From positions 310,001-374,000 of the forward strand of contig NZ_WJYO01000001.1 in NCBI RefSeq assembly GCF_010994095.1: a stretch of DNA of 64,000 nucleotides, in the 5' to 3' direction. Shown here one piece after another: positions 16,287 to 25,351 of the stretch. How positions within the stretch are numbered: the first letter of the stretch is position 1; each line of letters begins with the position of its first letter. Position numbers and translations under genes: made by a program. Under the pieces are notes generated by a model. The model saw nothing but the letters and a program-made list of their open reading frames with translations, had not been told where the DNA came from and did no database searches. This DNA is from Mumia xiangluensis (GTDB lineage Bacteria; Actinomycetota; Actinomycetes; Propionibacteriales; Nocardioidaceae).

Positions 16287-18226
16287 CGCGCCCCCTCGGC
16301 CGTTCCTGTGGGGAGGATCGAGGAGGGGACGGACGCGACGCGGGCGCGCAGCCACTCGCCGAGCGCCTTCGCCTGCGGGTCGAACCGTGTGGACGCTGCG
16401 ACCCCGTCGCCGAGGAAGCCGTGCAGCACGACGTTCACGGCGCGCAGGTTCGGGAGCGGGTGGATCTCGAGGTCCAGCTCGGCGGCCTCGGGCAGCAGCG
16501 CGCGTACGCCGGCGTCGTCGAGGAGGTCGACGAGCCACGCGTAGGCGGCCTCGGGGTCGGCGACGTCGCCGCGCACCCACACACCGACGTTGGCGTCGCC
16601 CCCCTTGTCGCCCGAGCGCGTGTGCACCACGCGTCCGAGCGGGACCGCTCGCGTGTCGACGCCGCCCTCGCCCGAGCCGGGCCCACCCCCGCTGGTCGAG
16701 TAGCCCGAGCCGGGCCCACCCCCGCTGGTCGAGTAGCCCGAAGCCGGCCCGCCCCCGCTGGCCGAGGAGCCCGAACCGGGCGCCCCCCCGCTGGTCGAGT
16801 CGCCCGAGCCGGGCCCACCCCCGCTGGTCGAGTAGCCCGAGCCCCTGGGCGAGGGCGTATCGAGACCCCCACCCGACGCCGCGGTCGCGGTCGCGGTCGT
16901 GGTCGGCGCAGCGATCTCGATGCGGGTGCCGTCCGCGAGGACGACGGTGTGCGGGACCAGCTCCTGCGCGACGTAGCCGGGCGTGTACACCCCGTACGGT
17001 GTCCCGGCCGCCGGCGGGCGGGTGACGGTGAAGCCGGGGTACGAGGCGAGAGCGACCTCAACCGCCGCCGACGAGAACGCACGACCGACCGGGTCCGGAG
17101 ACGAGTCCTTGACGTGGCAACGCAGCAAGGCGGTGGCCCGCGCCTGGGTGTCGGGGTCCGGCACGTCCGTCCGGTCGAGCTGCCATTCGACCTCGGCCGG
17201 CACCCCGGCCGGGGAGTCGGCGAGGGCGTCTTCGATCTGGGCGCGCACGAGCGCGGCCTTCGCCTCGATGTCGAGCCCGGTGAGGACGAGCTCGACGCTG
17301 TTGCGGAAGCCGCCGAAGGCGTTGAGGGCGACCTTCGTCGTCGCCGGGGGCGCGGACCCGCGCACGCCGGAGACGGCCACCCGGTCGTTGCCTGCCTGCT
17401 CGAGACTGACCGTGTCGAGGTGCGCGACGACGTCGGGTCCGGCGTAGGCGGGGCCGGCGATCTCGTACACGAGCTGGGCCGTGACCGTGTCGACGGTGAC
17501 GACGCCGCCGGTGCCCTCGTGCTTGGTGATGACGGAGCTGCCGTCTGCCGCGATCTCGGCGATCGGGAATCCGGGGTGCAGCATGAGCTTGGGGTCGAGC
17601 TCGGCGAACCCGGCGTAGTTGCCACCGGTCGCCTGGGTCCCGCACTCGATCACGTGCCCGGCGACCACGGCGCCCGCGAGCCGGTCGAAGTCCTCGCGAC
17701 CCCACCCGTGGGCATGGATGGCCGGCCCGACGACGACCGACGCATCGGTTACGCGCCCGGTGACGACGATGTCGGCACCCGCGTCGAGAGCGGCGGCGAT
17801 ACCGAAGGCGCCGAGGTAGGCGTTGGCCGTCAGGGGCTGCTGACCGGCGTGGCCGACGAGGCCGAGCTCGTCGGCACGCGTACGGAGGTCGTCGCCCTCG
17901 ACATGGGCGACGACGACGTCGACGCCCTGCTCGGCAGCGATCTCGCGAAGCTTCGCGGCCAGCCCTGCGGGGTTGAGTCCGCCGGCGTTGGTCACGATGC
18001 GGACGCCGCGTTCCTTCGCGAAGCCCATGCACTCGGCCATCTGCTTGACGAACGTCTTCGCGTAGCCGAGCGAGGGGTCCTTCAGCCGGTCGCGGCCCAG
18101 GATCAGCATCGTGAGCTCGGCGAGGTAGTCACCGGTGAGGTAGTCGAGCTCGCCCTCGGTGAGCATCTCGCGCATCGCGGCGAGACGGTCGCCGTAGAAG
18201 CCGGAGCAGTTGCCGATGCGGATCAC
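16283..18226 (-). CDS. atuA: AtuA-family protein (DUF1446 plus AtuA-like C-terminal domain)
   Basis: 647 aa, slightly longer than the usual 590-600. GTG start at 18226 overlaps the previous stop by 4 bp; the N-terminus MIRIGNCSGFYGDRL is the DUF1446 start, followed by TNAGGLNPAGLAAKL and GRVTDASVVVGPAIH (substrate-cleft signatures). The C-terminal domain (about 530-647) begins VVHTRSGDKGGDANVGVWV. Between them (about residues 453-518) is a Gly/Ser-rich linker of 11-residue repeats made by a tandemly amplified REP-like element. AtuA is required for acyclic terpene (citronellol/geraniol) use in Pseudomonas; its exact reaction is unsettled. Here it sits with a biotin-dependent carboxylase, two dehydrogenases and a hydratase. 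Confidence 0.9.
   Translation of the reverse strand: MIRIGNCSGFYGDRLAAMREMLTEGELDYLTGDYLAELTMLILGRDRLKDPSLGYAKTFVKQMAECMGFAKERGVRIVTNAGGLNPAGLAAKLREIAAEQGVDVVVAHVEGDDLRTRADELGLVGHAGQQPLTANAYLGAFGIAAALDAGADIVVTGRVTDASVVVGPAIHAHGWGREDFDRLAGAVVAGHVIECGTQATGGNYAGFAELDPKLMLHPGFPIAEIAADGSSVITKHEGTGGVVTVDTVTAQLVYEIAGPAYAGPDVVAHLDTVSLEQAGNDRVAVSGVRGSAPPATTKVALNAFGGFRNSVELVLTGLDIEAKAALVRAQIEDALADSPAGVPAEVEWQLDRTDVPDPDTQARATALLRCHVKDSSPDPVGRAFSSAAVEVALASYPGFTVTRPPAAGTPYGVYTPGYVAQELVPHTVVLADGTRIEIAAPTTTATATAASGGGLDTPSPRGSGYSTSGGGPGSGDSTSGGAPGSGSSASGGGPASGYSTSGGGPGSGYSTSGGGPGSGEGGVDTRAVPLGRVVHTRSGDKGGDANVGVWVRGDVADPEAAYAWLVDLLDDAGVRALLPEAAELDLEIHPLPNLRAVNVVLHGFLGDGVAASTRFDPQAKALGEWLRARVASVPSSILPTGTAEGAR
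16671..16866. repeat. Five 33-bp tandem repeats plus REP tail inside atuA
   Basis: Units start at 16671, 16704, 16737, 16770 and 16803, each 33 bp, starting CCCGAGCCGGGCCC and ending GCTGGTCGAGTAG. Units 1, 2 and 5 are identical; 3 and 4 carry substitutions. The array ends in the type A REP tail (to GTATCGAGACC at 16866). Each unit encodes an 11-aa block of the type GSGYSTSGGGP, so copy number can change without frame loss. Confidence 0.92.
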
Positions 18227-19110
18227 GCGGCGCCCTCCGCATCCCCTGCCGGACGAGCGTCGCGCGACGCCAGCGGCTTCGGGTCCGGGCCCGGGAGGCC
18301 GGCGAACGCCTGGACGAGGTCGAGGTACTCGTCGGCAGCGGAGCCGTGCGCGGTCACGTCGACGTCGGCGCGCACGCGGCGGCGGGTGGCGAGCAGCGCG
18401 AAGTCGTACCCGTCTCCTGTGACCCGGTCGACGGCATCCTCCGGCCCGAACGCCCACAGATCACCGTCGGGTCCGGACAGCTCGACGCGGATCGGCGTCG
18501 TGGGGACCTCGCGCCCACGAACCAGGTACGCGAAGCCGCGCGTGCGGTAGCCCAGGTTGGCGACGTGCTTGGCGCGAGCGTCGCGCGGCAGCTCGATCCC
18601 CAGTGCCTCGGCGACGTCGCGGGCGTGCGCCCAGGTCTCCATCAGGCGGGCGGTCGCCATGGAGGCGGGGCTCATCGGTGGTCCGAACCACGCGATCTTC
18701 TCGCCGCGCGGCACGGCCCGCAGCGCATCGGCCAGGCGCGTACGCCCGCCGCGCCACGCCTCGAGCAGATCCACCGGCCCGAGAGCTGCGAGCCGCTCGG
18801 CCTCGGCGTCGACGAAGCCGGTCGGGTTCGCGGCGGCGTTCTTCATCAGCTGTCCGAACGCCTCGCCGCCCTCGATCGCAGCGAGCGACGCATCGTCGGT
18901 CCAGTGGAGGTGTGCGACCTGGTGGGCGATCGTCCAGCCCTCGGCCGTGGTCGGACGGGCCCAGCCGGCGTCGTCGAGGTCCGCGACGAGGGCATCGAGC
19001 TGGGCGCTCTCGGCCCCGAGGTCGGCGAGCACGGAGTCGAGCACGCTGGTGGATCCAGCGGCATCGCGCTCGGCCGGCGCGGGGGTGGTGTCGGGTGATT
19101 CGGTGGTCAT
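18223..19110 (-). CDS. TIGR03084-family protein (DinB-like/maleylpyruvate isomerase-like fold)
   Basis: 295 aa. The segment VLDSVLADLGAESAQLDALV followed by WARPTTAEGWTIAHQVAHLHW (about residues 20-70) is the helical-bundle signature with the histidines (HQVAHLHW) that bind metal in mycothiol-dependent enzymes of this superfamily. TIGR03084 proteins are actinobacterial and recur beside AtuA and acyl-CoA genes, but no reaction is assigned. The gene lies directly between TetR (adjacent, 0-bp gap) and atuA (4-bp overlap). A thiol-dependent detoxification or isomerisation step in this pathway is an inference. Confidence 0.85.
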   Translation of the reverse strand: MTTESPDTTPAPAERDAAGSTSVLDSVLADLGAESAQLDALVADLDDAGWARPTTAEGWTIAHQVAHLHWTDDASLAAIEGGEAFGQLMKNAAANPTGFVDAEAERLAALGPVDLLEAWRGGRTRLADALRAVPRGEKIAWFGPPMSPASMATARLMETWAHARDVAEALGIELPRDARAKHVANLGYRTRGFAYLVRGREVPTTPIRVELSGPDGDLWAFGPEDAVDRVTGDGYDFALLATRRRVRADVDVTAHGSAADEYLDLVQAFAGLPGPDPKPLASRDARPAGDAEGAA

Positions 19111-19710
19111 TCAGCGCTCCAGCTCGGTGTCGAGGGTGTCGGCCCAGGTGTCGAGGATCGAGGCCCGGCGTGCGGTGTCGTCGGTGAGGGACGCCGCGAG
19201 GCCGAGGCCCCGGGCGAGGTCGAGGGTGGCTTGGACCAGCTGCCGGTTGCGGCCGCGGGAGTCGTCGATGCCGAGGAGCTCGACGGCGTACGCGTGGGTC
19301 TCGCGGCCGATCCTGCGCTCGAGCGGTGCGACCGCCTCGCGGAGGTCCTCGTCGGTGCGCGCGGCGACCCACAGCTCGAGCGCGGCGAAGAACACCGGCG
19401 ACACGAACTGGGCGGCCAACGCCTCGAGGACGGCGCGGGTGCGGCCCTCCTGCGGGAGGTTGGCGACGGACTGCGCCATCTCGTCGCGGCGGAGCTCGGT
19501 GAGGTGCTCGACGGCCGCGATGACGAGCGCCTGCTTGCTCGGGAAGTGGTGCAGCTGCGCGCCGCGGGAGACGCCCGCGCGGTGGGAGACGACGGTGGTG
19601 CTGGTCCCTGACCAGCCGACCTCGACCAACGAGTCGACGGTGGCTTCGAGCAGCCGCTGCCGCATGAGCCGGCTGCGCTCTCCCTGGGGCGTGCGCGTGG
19701 TCGAGGTCAC
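19111..19710 (-). CDS. TetR-family transcriptional regulator
   Basis: 199 aa. N-terminal helix-turn-helix: LLEATVDSLVEVGWSGTSTTVVSHRAGVSRGAQLHHFPSK in pieces, with the TetR hallmark GAQLHHF (about residues 50-56). The C-terminal half is a ligand-binding helical domain, probably for an acyl-CoA or terpenoid acid. GTG start 6 nt after a GATGAT -10-like hexamer, so the operon mRNA may be leaderless. It is the first gene of the operon it presumably represses; a dyad operator overlaps the -35. Confidence 0.92.
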   Translation of the reverse strand: MTSTTRTPQGERSRLMRQRLLEATVDSLVEVGWSGTSTTVVSHRAGVSRGAQLHHFPSKQALVIAAVEHLTELRRDEMAQSVANLPQEGRTRAVLEALAAQFVSPVFFAALELWVAARTDEDLREAVAPLERRIGRETHAYAVELLGIDDSRGRNRQLVQATLDLARGLGLAASLTDDTARRASILDTWADTLDTELER

Positions 19711-19716
19711 CCCTGC

Positions 19717-19754
19717 ATCATCACCCCGTAACTAACAAACAGTCAACCCTGTTT
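19717..19754 (-). promoter_or_regulatory. Promoter and TetR operator of the atu-type operon
   Basis: Minus sense: -35 TTGACT (19741-19746), 18-nt spacer, -10 GATGAT (19717-19722), then 6 nt to the GTG. The perfect inverted repeat AAACAG-N6-CTGTTT (19737-19754) is centred on the -35, an ideal repressor position for the TetR encoded first in the operon. Confidence 0.6.
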
Positions 19755-19825
19755 CTTTCTTCGTCGGCCCTTCCCTCGCGCTAATACGCTCGTACGACCC
19801 AGGGCGCGGCCCCTACGCTGTGCCG

Positions 19826-20665
19826 GTGCGCATCCGTTCGTTGCACCTCTACCCCGTCAAGTCCGCCGCGGTCCTGGACGTCTCCGAGGCCGCCATGGAG
19901 CCGTGGGGCCTCGCCGGCGACCGGCGCTGGCTCGCCATCGACCCGACGGGCGGCAAGGCCGACCCCCTCCGGCATCCGCGGATCTTCGCGGTCCGCCCGA
20001 CGCTGCTCGACGGCGGGATCCTGCTCACCGCGGACGGCCACCCCGACCTGTTCGTGGCGACCCCCGCGGACGGCCCCAGGATCCGGATCGCGCTGTCGCG
20101 CCAGCCCGACCTCCGGTACGCCGGGCCGGACGCCGCCGCCTGGCTGACCGAGGTCGTCGGCACCGACCTCCGGCTGGCGTGGCAGGAGGACCCGCACGCG
20201 AGGAGCGTCTCGGCTTCGCACGGCGGCGAGCCCGGGGACGCGCTCTCCCTCGCCGACACCGCCCCGATCCTGCTGACGACCACGGCGTCGCTCGACCGGC
20301 TCAACGGACTCGTCGCGGAAGGCCCCGAGCCGGATCCGCTGCCCATGATCCGGTTCCGCCCGAACGTGGTCGTCGAAGGAGACCTCGAGCCGTTCGTCGA
20401 GGACGGGTGGCGGTCGGTCCGGCTCGGCGCGGTGCCGCTCCGCTTCGCCGAGCACTGCGACCGCTGCGCGATCACGACGATCGACCCCGTGACGCTCTCC
20501 CGCGGCAAGGAGCCCGTCCGAACGCTCGCCCGGCACCGCAAGTGGGATGGCAAGACCTGGTTCGGTGTCCGCCTCCTCCCGGTCGGATCCGGCACGCTGC
20601 ACGTCGGCGACGAGGTCGAGGTCGTCGCGACGGCAGAACCGAATCCGCCTAACGTGAGCGGATGA
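19826..20665 (+). CDS. MOSC domain protein (mARC-like N-terminal barrel)
   Basis: 279 aa. Starts VRIRSLHLYPVKS, the MOSC_N beta-barrel signature, followed by GLAGDRRWLAIDP. The MOSC domain has EHCDRCAITTIDP, where the cysteines (211 and 214) include the one that binds the molybdenum cofactor in mARC/YcbX proteins, and ends with KTWFGVRLLP. Such proteins reduce N-hydroxylated compounds with an electron partner. Start chosen at GTG 19826: a TACGCT hexamer ends 6 nt before it (leaderless pattern); an in-frame GTG at 19820 is possible. The 3' end overlaps the next gene by 4 bp. Confidence 0.9.
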   Translation: MRIRSLHLYPVKSAAVLDVSEAAMEPWGLAGDRRWLAIDPTGGKADPLRHPRIFAVRPTLLDGGILLTADGHPDLFVATPADGPRIRIALSRQPDLRYAGPDAAAWLTEVVGTDLRLAWQEDPHARSVSASHGGEPGDALSLADTAPILLTTTASLDRLNGLVAEGPEPDPLPMIRFRPNVVVEGDLEPFVEDGWRSVRLGAVPLRFAEHCDRCAITTIDPVTLSRGKEPVRTLARHRKWDGKTWFGVRLLPVGSGTLHVGDEVEVVATAEPNPPNVSG

Positions 20666-21306
20666 CCACCATCGCCGTCATCGGCGCCACCGGGTTCGCC
20701 GGCGGTGCGATCGCGTCCGAGGCCCTCGCCCGCGGCTACGACGTGATCGCCGCCGCACGTGACACCGCCTCGATCGGACCTGCCGAGCACCAGACCACCC
20801 GCGACGGCGACGTGTTCGACGCCGCCTTCGTGGACAGCCTGGCCGAGGACGCGGACGTCGTCGTGGTGGCCGTGCCGCACCACGGCCCCGATCGCGACCT
20901 CGTGGAGGCGGTGCCCGCGCTCGCCGACGCCGTACGCCAGCATCACCGCCGCCTCGGCTGGGTCGGAGGCGCGGGATCGCTCCGTGTCGGTGAGGACGGG
21001 CCGCTGCTGATGGAGACGCCCGACTTCCACGAGGCCTGGAAACCCGAGGCGCGCGCCGGATACCAGGCGCTCGACGCGCTCACCCGGACGACGGAGGACG
21101 TGAGCTGGTTCTACGTCAGCCCGTCCGCGGCGTTCGGCCGACTGGCCGACGTCGGCCTGCGCGGCACCTACCGGCTGGGCGGCGACATCCTCCTCACCGA
21201 GCCGGACGGCACGTCGTCGATCTCCGGTCCCGACTTCGCGCAGGCGTTCGTGGACGAGATCGCGAGCCCGACGCACTTCCGCGAGCGGTTCACGGTCGGC
21301 TACTGA
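20662..21306 (+). CDS. NAD(P)H-binding protein (YwnB/NmrA-like atypical SDR)
   Basis: 214 aa. N-terminal TIAVIGATGFAGGAIASEAL (glycine motif GATGFAGG, residues about 8-15) and the C-terminal SWFYVSPSAAFG segment are typical of the short atypical SDR group that binds NAD(P)H and often acts as a reductase or redox sensor. The classical YxxxK pair is not evident. ATG overlaps the MOSC stop by 4 bp, so the pair is co-translated. Substrate unknown. Confidence 0.85.
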   Translation: MTTIAVIGATGFAGGAIASEALARGYDVIAAARDTASIGPAEHQTTRDGDVFDAAFVDSLAEDADVVVVAVPHHGPDRDLVEAVPALADAVRQHHRRLGWVGGAGSLRVGEDGPLLMETPDFHEAWKPEARAGYQALDALTRTTEDVSWFYVSPSAAFGRLADVGLRGTYRLGGDILLTEPDGTSSISGPDFAQAFVDEIASPTHFRERFTVGY

Positions 21307-21367
21307 CGGCGAGGCGCAGGCTCCACCCGCGGCCGGGCCTGCCCCGGCGTCCACTACGGTGGTCGCC

Positions 21368-22354
21368 GTGCCCGAGCGCGAGATCACCAGCGACGTCGCC
21401 CTCTGCCTCCCGAACGGGCGGCTCAACCCGGAGGCGGTCGGGTGGACCCGGCAGCCGCTGCACCAGGCGAACCTCCGCGGCTGGGGGCGTACGAAGCGCT
21501 GGGAGTACTGGGGCGTCGTCTCCCCCACCCACGTGGTTGGCATCCAGGTGTCGTCGCTCGACTACGCCGCCGTGCACGGCCTGTACGTCCTCGACCGCGC
21601 GTCGGGCGAGGAGTGGCGCACCGACGCCATCAGCCCGCTCGGACGCGGGGTCGCGTTCCCCGACCGTGCCGGCTCGGGGCGGGTCGCGGCGGTGGCCCAG
21701 GACCTGACGGTCGACATCGTCCAGCCCGAGCGCGGAGAGCGCGGCACGACCACGATCCGCGCCAGCTCGGCCCGGATCTCCCTCGCGCTCGCCGTCGCGC
21801 AGCCTGAGGCTCACGAGTCGCTGGGCGTCGCCGTGCGCTGGAGCGACCGGCGCTTCCAGTACACGGTCAAGGACCTCGCACGCCCGGTCACGGGCACGCT
21901 CATCCTCGACGGGACGTCGTACGAGATCGAGGACGCGTACGGGGTGCTCGACCACGGCCGCGGCGTGTGGCCCTACCGGATGACGTGGAACTGGGGTGCG
22001 GGCTCCGGGCCCGACGGCAACGCCGTCCAGCTCGGCGGAGGATGGACCGACGGCACGGGCTCGACCGAGAACGCGATCCTCGTCGACGGCACCCTCCACA
22101 AGATCGGCGCGAGCCTCACCTGGGAGTACGACCGCGACGACTGGTCGAAGCCGTGGACCGTCACCGGCGACGGCGTCGACGCGACGTTCCGTCCCGAGCA
22201 CGTCCGGGTCGCGAAGACCGAGCTCGTCGTCCTCGGCAACAGCACGCACCAGGCGTTCGGGACGTGGGCGGGGTCGGCGCGCGGCGACGATGGCACGACT
22301 CTCGACCTCACCGGTCTCGTCGGCTGGGCCGAGGAGGCACGCAACCGCTGGTGA
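21368..22354 (+). CDS. DUF2804 family protein
   Basis: About 328 aa. The N-terminal LCLPNGRLNPEAVGWTRQPL and the tryptophan-rich GRGVWPYRMTWNWGAG are the DUF2804 signatures; the fold is predicted to be a lipocalin-like beta-barrel, function unknown. Start at GTG 21368 is chosen because TACGGT (21355-21360) lies 7 nt upstream (leaderless pattern); GTG 21359 is an in-frame alternative. A single gene between the MOSC pair and the GH3 gene, no obvious partner. Confidence 0.8.
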   Translation: MPEREITSDVALCLPNGRLNPEAVGWTRQPLHQANLRGWGRTKRWEYWGVVSPTHVVGIQVSSLDYAAVHGLYVLDRASGEEWRTDAISPLGRGVAFPDRAGSGRVAAVAQDLTVDIVQPERGERGTTTIRASSARISLALAVAQPEAHESLGVAVRWSDRRFQYTVKDLARPVTGTLILDGTSYEIEDAYGVLDHGRGVWPYRMTWNWGAGSGPDGNAVQLGGGWTDGTGSTENAILVDGTLHKIGASLTWEYDRDDWSKPWTVTGDGVDATFRPEHVRVAKTELVVLGNSTHQAFGTWAGSARGDDGTTLDLTGLVGWAEEARNRW

Positions 22355-22480
22355 CGGCCGTGGACCTGACCCGGCCGCGTTCCCGTGACCGAAACCGGCG
22401 TACGACCTGCGGGTGAGCGGTTGCGTGGTTAGGCTCCCCAGAGCCGGTATCGGGGACCGGTACGAGGGAGCGGGGGCAGG

Positions 22481-24820
22481 ATGACCGAGCAGGACCGTCC
22501 GGATGGGGACGCGGCGTCGCGTCTCACGCTGGAGCAGAAGGCGTCGTTGACGTCCGGCGCCGACTTCTGGCACACCCAGGGTGTCGAGGACGCCGGGATC
22601 GCGTCGATCATGATGGCCGACGGCCCGACCGGGCTGCGCAAGCAGGACGGCGAGCCCGGCGTCTCGATGGGTCTGCGCTCGAGCATCCCGGCCACGTGCT
22701 TCCCCACCGCCACGTCGCTCGGGTCGTCGTGGGACACCGACCTCGTCGAGCGCGTCGCTGCCGCGATCGCCCGGGAGGCGCGCGTCGAGGATGTCTCGAT
22801 CGTTCTGGCGCCCGGCGTGAACATCAAGCGGTCACCGTTGTGCGGACGCAACTTCGAGTACCTGTCGGAGGATCCCTACCTCTCCGGCGAGCTCGGTCTC
22901 GCCTTCGTGCGCGGCCTGCAGTCGCAGGGCGTCGGCGCGTCGATCAAGCACTTCGCTGCGAACAACGCCGAGACCGACCGGATGCGTGTCTCGGTCGATG
23001 CCGACGAGCGGACGCTGCACGAGATCTACCTCGCGGCGTTCGAGCGCGTCGTCACCGACGGCGACCCGTGGACGGTCATGGCGTCGTACAACAAGATCAA
23101 CGGCACCTACGCGACCGAGAACACCTGGCTCCTGCGCGAGGTCCTGCGCGACACGTGGGGGTTCGCCGGGGTCGTCGTCTCCGACTGGGGCGCGGTTCAC
23201 GACCGTGCCGCGGCGCTCGTCGGCGGGACCGACCTGACCATGCCGCCGTTCGGCGACGACGACGCGGTCGTCGACGCAGTCCGCGAAGGATCGCTGGACG
23301 AGAGCGTGCTCGACGAGGCCGTACGCCGGGTGCTGGCGCTGGTCGGCCGAGCACAGGCGGTCGACCGGGACGCCGACGATCGCGACGACGCGGCCGCCGC
23401 AGCGCTCCACGAGACCAACCATGCGCTCGCCCGCGAGGCCGCCGCGGCCGGTGCGGTGCTGCTGAAGAACGAGCGGGTCGGTGGCGTCCCCGTGCTGCCG
23501 CTGAACGACCAGACGCCGCTGCTCGTGGTCGGCGAGCTCGCTCGGACTCCACGGTTCCAAGGCTCCGGCTCGTCGCGCGTGAACCCGACCCGGGTCGACG
23601 TGCCCCTCGATGCGCTGCGCGAGGCGTCCAGCGCCGACGTCGCGTTCGAGGCCGGCTACACGCTCACCGGCACGCCCGAGGAGGACCGGACTTTGCGTAC
23701 GGCGGCCGTCGAGGCCGCGGCGCGCGGTGACCGCACGGTCGTGTGCTTCCTCGGGCTCCCGGAGGAGTACGAGTCCGAGGGCTACGACCGGACGCATCTC
23801 GAGATCCCGCCCGCGCAGGTGGAGCTCGTGCAGGAGCTCGCCTCCGCGAACCCGCGTGTCGTCGTCGTCCTCGCGAACGGCGGCATCGTCACGCCGGTGG
23901 CCTGGTCGCGCGAGGTGCCGGCGCTGCTCGAGACCTGGCTCGGTGGGCAGGCCGCAGGCTCGGCCACCGCCGACCTCCTGCTCGGACGCGTCGAGCCCAC
24001 CGGACGCCTTGCGGAGACCATCCCGTTCCGGCTCGAGGACACCCCGGCCTACATCGACTTCCCCGGCCACCTGGGGCACTCGCGCTACGGCGAGGGAGTG
24101 TTCGTCGGCTACCGCTACTACGACACGAAGCGGATCCCCCCGGCGTACCCGTTCGGTTTCGGCCTGGGCTACACGACGTTCGCCCAGTCCGATCTCGCGG
24201 TCGACGTCGTGGGCGAGGGCGACGGGGTCCGCGCGACCGTGTCCGTGACCGTCACGAACACGGGCGGCCGCCGCGGGACCGAGGTCGTGCAGGTCTACGT
24301 GTCGGACCTGGAGGCGCCCGTCGCCCGACCGGAGCGCGAGCTCAAGGGGTTCGCCCGCGTCACCCTCGATCCCGGCGCCTCGGAGCGCATCACGATCGAG
24401 CTCGGTCCGCGGGCTTTCGCGTACTGGCACCCGACCCTGCGACGCTGGACCGTCGAGCCGGGCACGTTCACCGTCTCGATCGGCGCCTCCTCCGCAGACC
24501 TGCGGCGCAGCGTGACCGTCCAGGTCGACGGCGACGCGCTCCGGACCCCGCTGACCGCGGAGTCGACCCTCGCCGAGTGGTTCGCCGACCCCGTCGGTGG
24601 CCCGCTGGTGGCGAAGGCGCTCGGAGGCAAGGACGACGAGCCGAGCCCGACGGAGACCGCGATGGCGGCACAGGTCCCGCTGTCGACGCTCGCCGGGCTC
24701 ACGGGTTTCCCGCGCGCCGACGTGGACGCGCTGGTACGTCAGCTGACGAACCCGCCGGCGGAGCCGACGACGGCCACGGAGCCGGACCAGCCCGCGGAGC
24801 CGACTTCCGACCAGCCGTGA
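22481..24820 (+). CDS. Glycoside hydrolase family 3 beta-glucosidase
   Basis: 779 aa, no signal peptide, so cytoplasmic. Order: GH3 N-terminal barrel (about 10-290) with KHFAANNAETDRM (substrate lysine/histidine) and nucleophile D235 in VVVSDWGAVHD; GH3 C-terminal domain (about 300-530); fibronectin-III-like domain (about 570-650) starting VSVTVTNTGGRRGTEVVQVYV; then a Pro/Thr-rich tail. It probably removes terminal beta-linked glucose from short oligosaccharides or plant glycosides. It lies 3 kb upstream of the ceb operon but has no CebR box of its own. ATG 22481 follows a GGGGGCAGG purine-rich site. Confidence 0.93.
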   Translation: MTEQDRPDGDAASRLTLEQKASLTSGADFWHTQGVEDAGIASIMMADGPTGLRKQDGEPGVSMGLRSSIPATCFPTATSLGSSWDTDLVERVAAAIAREARVEDVSIVLAPGVNIKRSPLCGRNFEYLSEDPYLSGELGLAFVRGLQSQGVGASIKHFAANNAETDRMRVSVDADERTLHEIYLAAFERVVTDGDPWTVMASYNKINGTYATENTWLLREVLRDTWGFAGVVVSDWGAVHDRAAALVGGTDLTMPPFGDDDAVVDAVREGSLDESVLDEAVRRVLALVGRAQAVDRDADDRDDAAAAALHETNHALAREAAAAGAVLLKNERVGGVPVLPLNDQTPLLVVGELARTPRFQGSGSSRVNPTRVDVPLDALREASSADVAFEAGYTLTGTPEEDRTLRTAAVEAAARGDRTVVCFLGLPEEYESEGYDRTHLEIPPAQVELVQELASANPRVVVVLANGGIVTPVAWSREVPALLETWLGGQAAGSATADLLLGRVEPTGRLAETIPFRLEDTPAYIDFPGHLGHSRYGEGVFVGYRYYDTKRIPPAYPFGFGLGYTTFAQSDLAVDVVGEGDGVRATVSVTVTNTGGRRGTEVVQVYVSDLEAPVARPERELKGFARVTLDPGASERITIELGPRAFAYWHPTLRRWTVEPGTFTVSIGASSADLRRSVTVQVDGDALRTPLTAESTLAEWFADPVGGPLVAKALGGKDDEPSPTETAMAAQVPLSTLAGLTGFPRADVDALVRQLTNPPAEPTTATEPDQPAEPTSDQP

Positions 24821-24823
24821 GCG

Positions 24824-25336
24824 TCAGGCCGGCGCCTCGCTGATCTCCGCCCGGGTCGCCCCCACAGCCTCCGCCAGCGCATCGGCGTCGACCGTGATCC
24901 CGACGCCGTGACCGCCTCCGCCGATCGAGATCGGCCCGGTGATCTCGACGTCCATCACGACAGGCCACGGGGTCGTGCTGCCGAGCGGCGTGATCGTGCC
25001 CCGCTCGTAGCCGGTGACCGCCTTCGCCGTGCCCGCGTCCGGCATCGACACCCGGTTCACTCCGAGCAGGGTGCGCAATCGCGGCCACGAGAACTCACGG
25101 TCACCCGGCACCATGACGAACCGGTAGTCGCCGTCGCTCACCCTCACCACGAGGGTCTTCACGAGGGCTCGCGGCTCGATGCCGCGCGCCGCGGCCGCCT
25201 CCTCGAGCGACCGCACTCGTCCGTGGCGGGTGACGGAGTACGCGAGTCCGAGCTCCTCGGCGGCAGCGATCGCCCGGGCGGACTGGTCGGTGGGGTCGCC
25301 GTCGGACGGACCGGCGTCACGAGAATCAGCGCTCAT
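24824..25336 (-). CDS. YbaK/EbsC-family aminoacyl-tRNA deacylase
   Basis: 170 aa. The core SVTRHGRVRSLEEAAAARG and ALVKTLVVRVSDGDYRFVM (with the conserved Lys of the KTLV strand) match the YbaK fold, which hydrolyses mischarged aminoacyl-tRNAs such as Cys-tRNA(Pro). The region VTGYERGTITPLG is the usual substrate loop. Convergent with the GH3 gene, 3 bp apart. Confidence 0.9.
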   Translation of the reverse strand: MSADSRDAGPSDGDPTDQSARAIAAAEELGLAYSVTRHGRVRSLEEAAAARGIEPRALVKTLVVRVSDGDYRFVMVPGDREFSWPRLRTLLGVNRVSMPDAGTAKAVTGYERGTITPLGSTTPWPVVMDVEITGPISIGGGGHGVGITVDADALAEAVGATRAEISEAPA

Positions 25337-25351
25337 GCCTCCATCGAAGCA

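Noticed and set aside
16671-16835. Intergenic minisatellite between two genes
   Set aside because: The array is in frame within AtuA, and both flanking domains are on the same reading frame.
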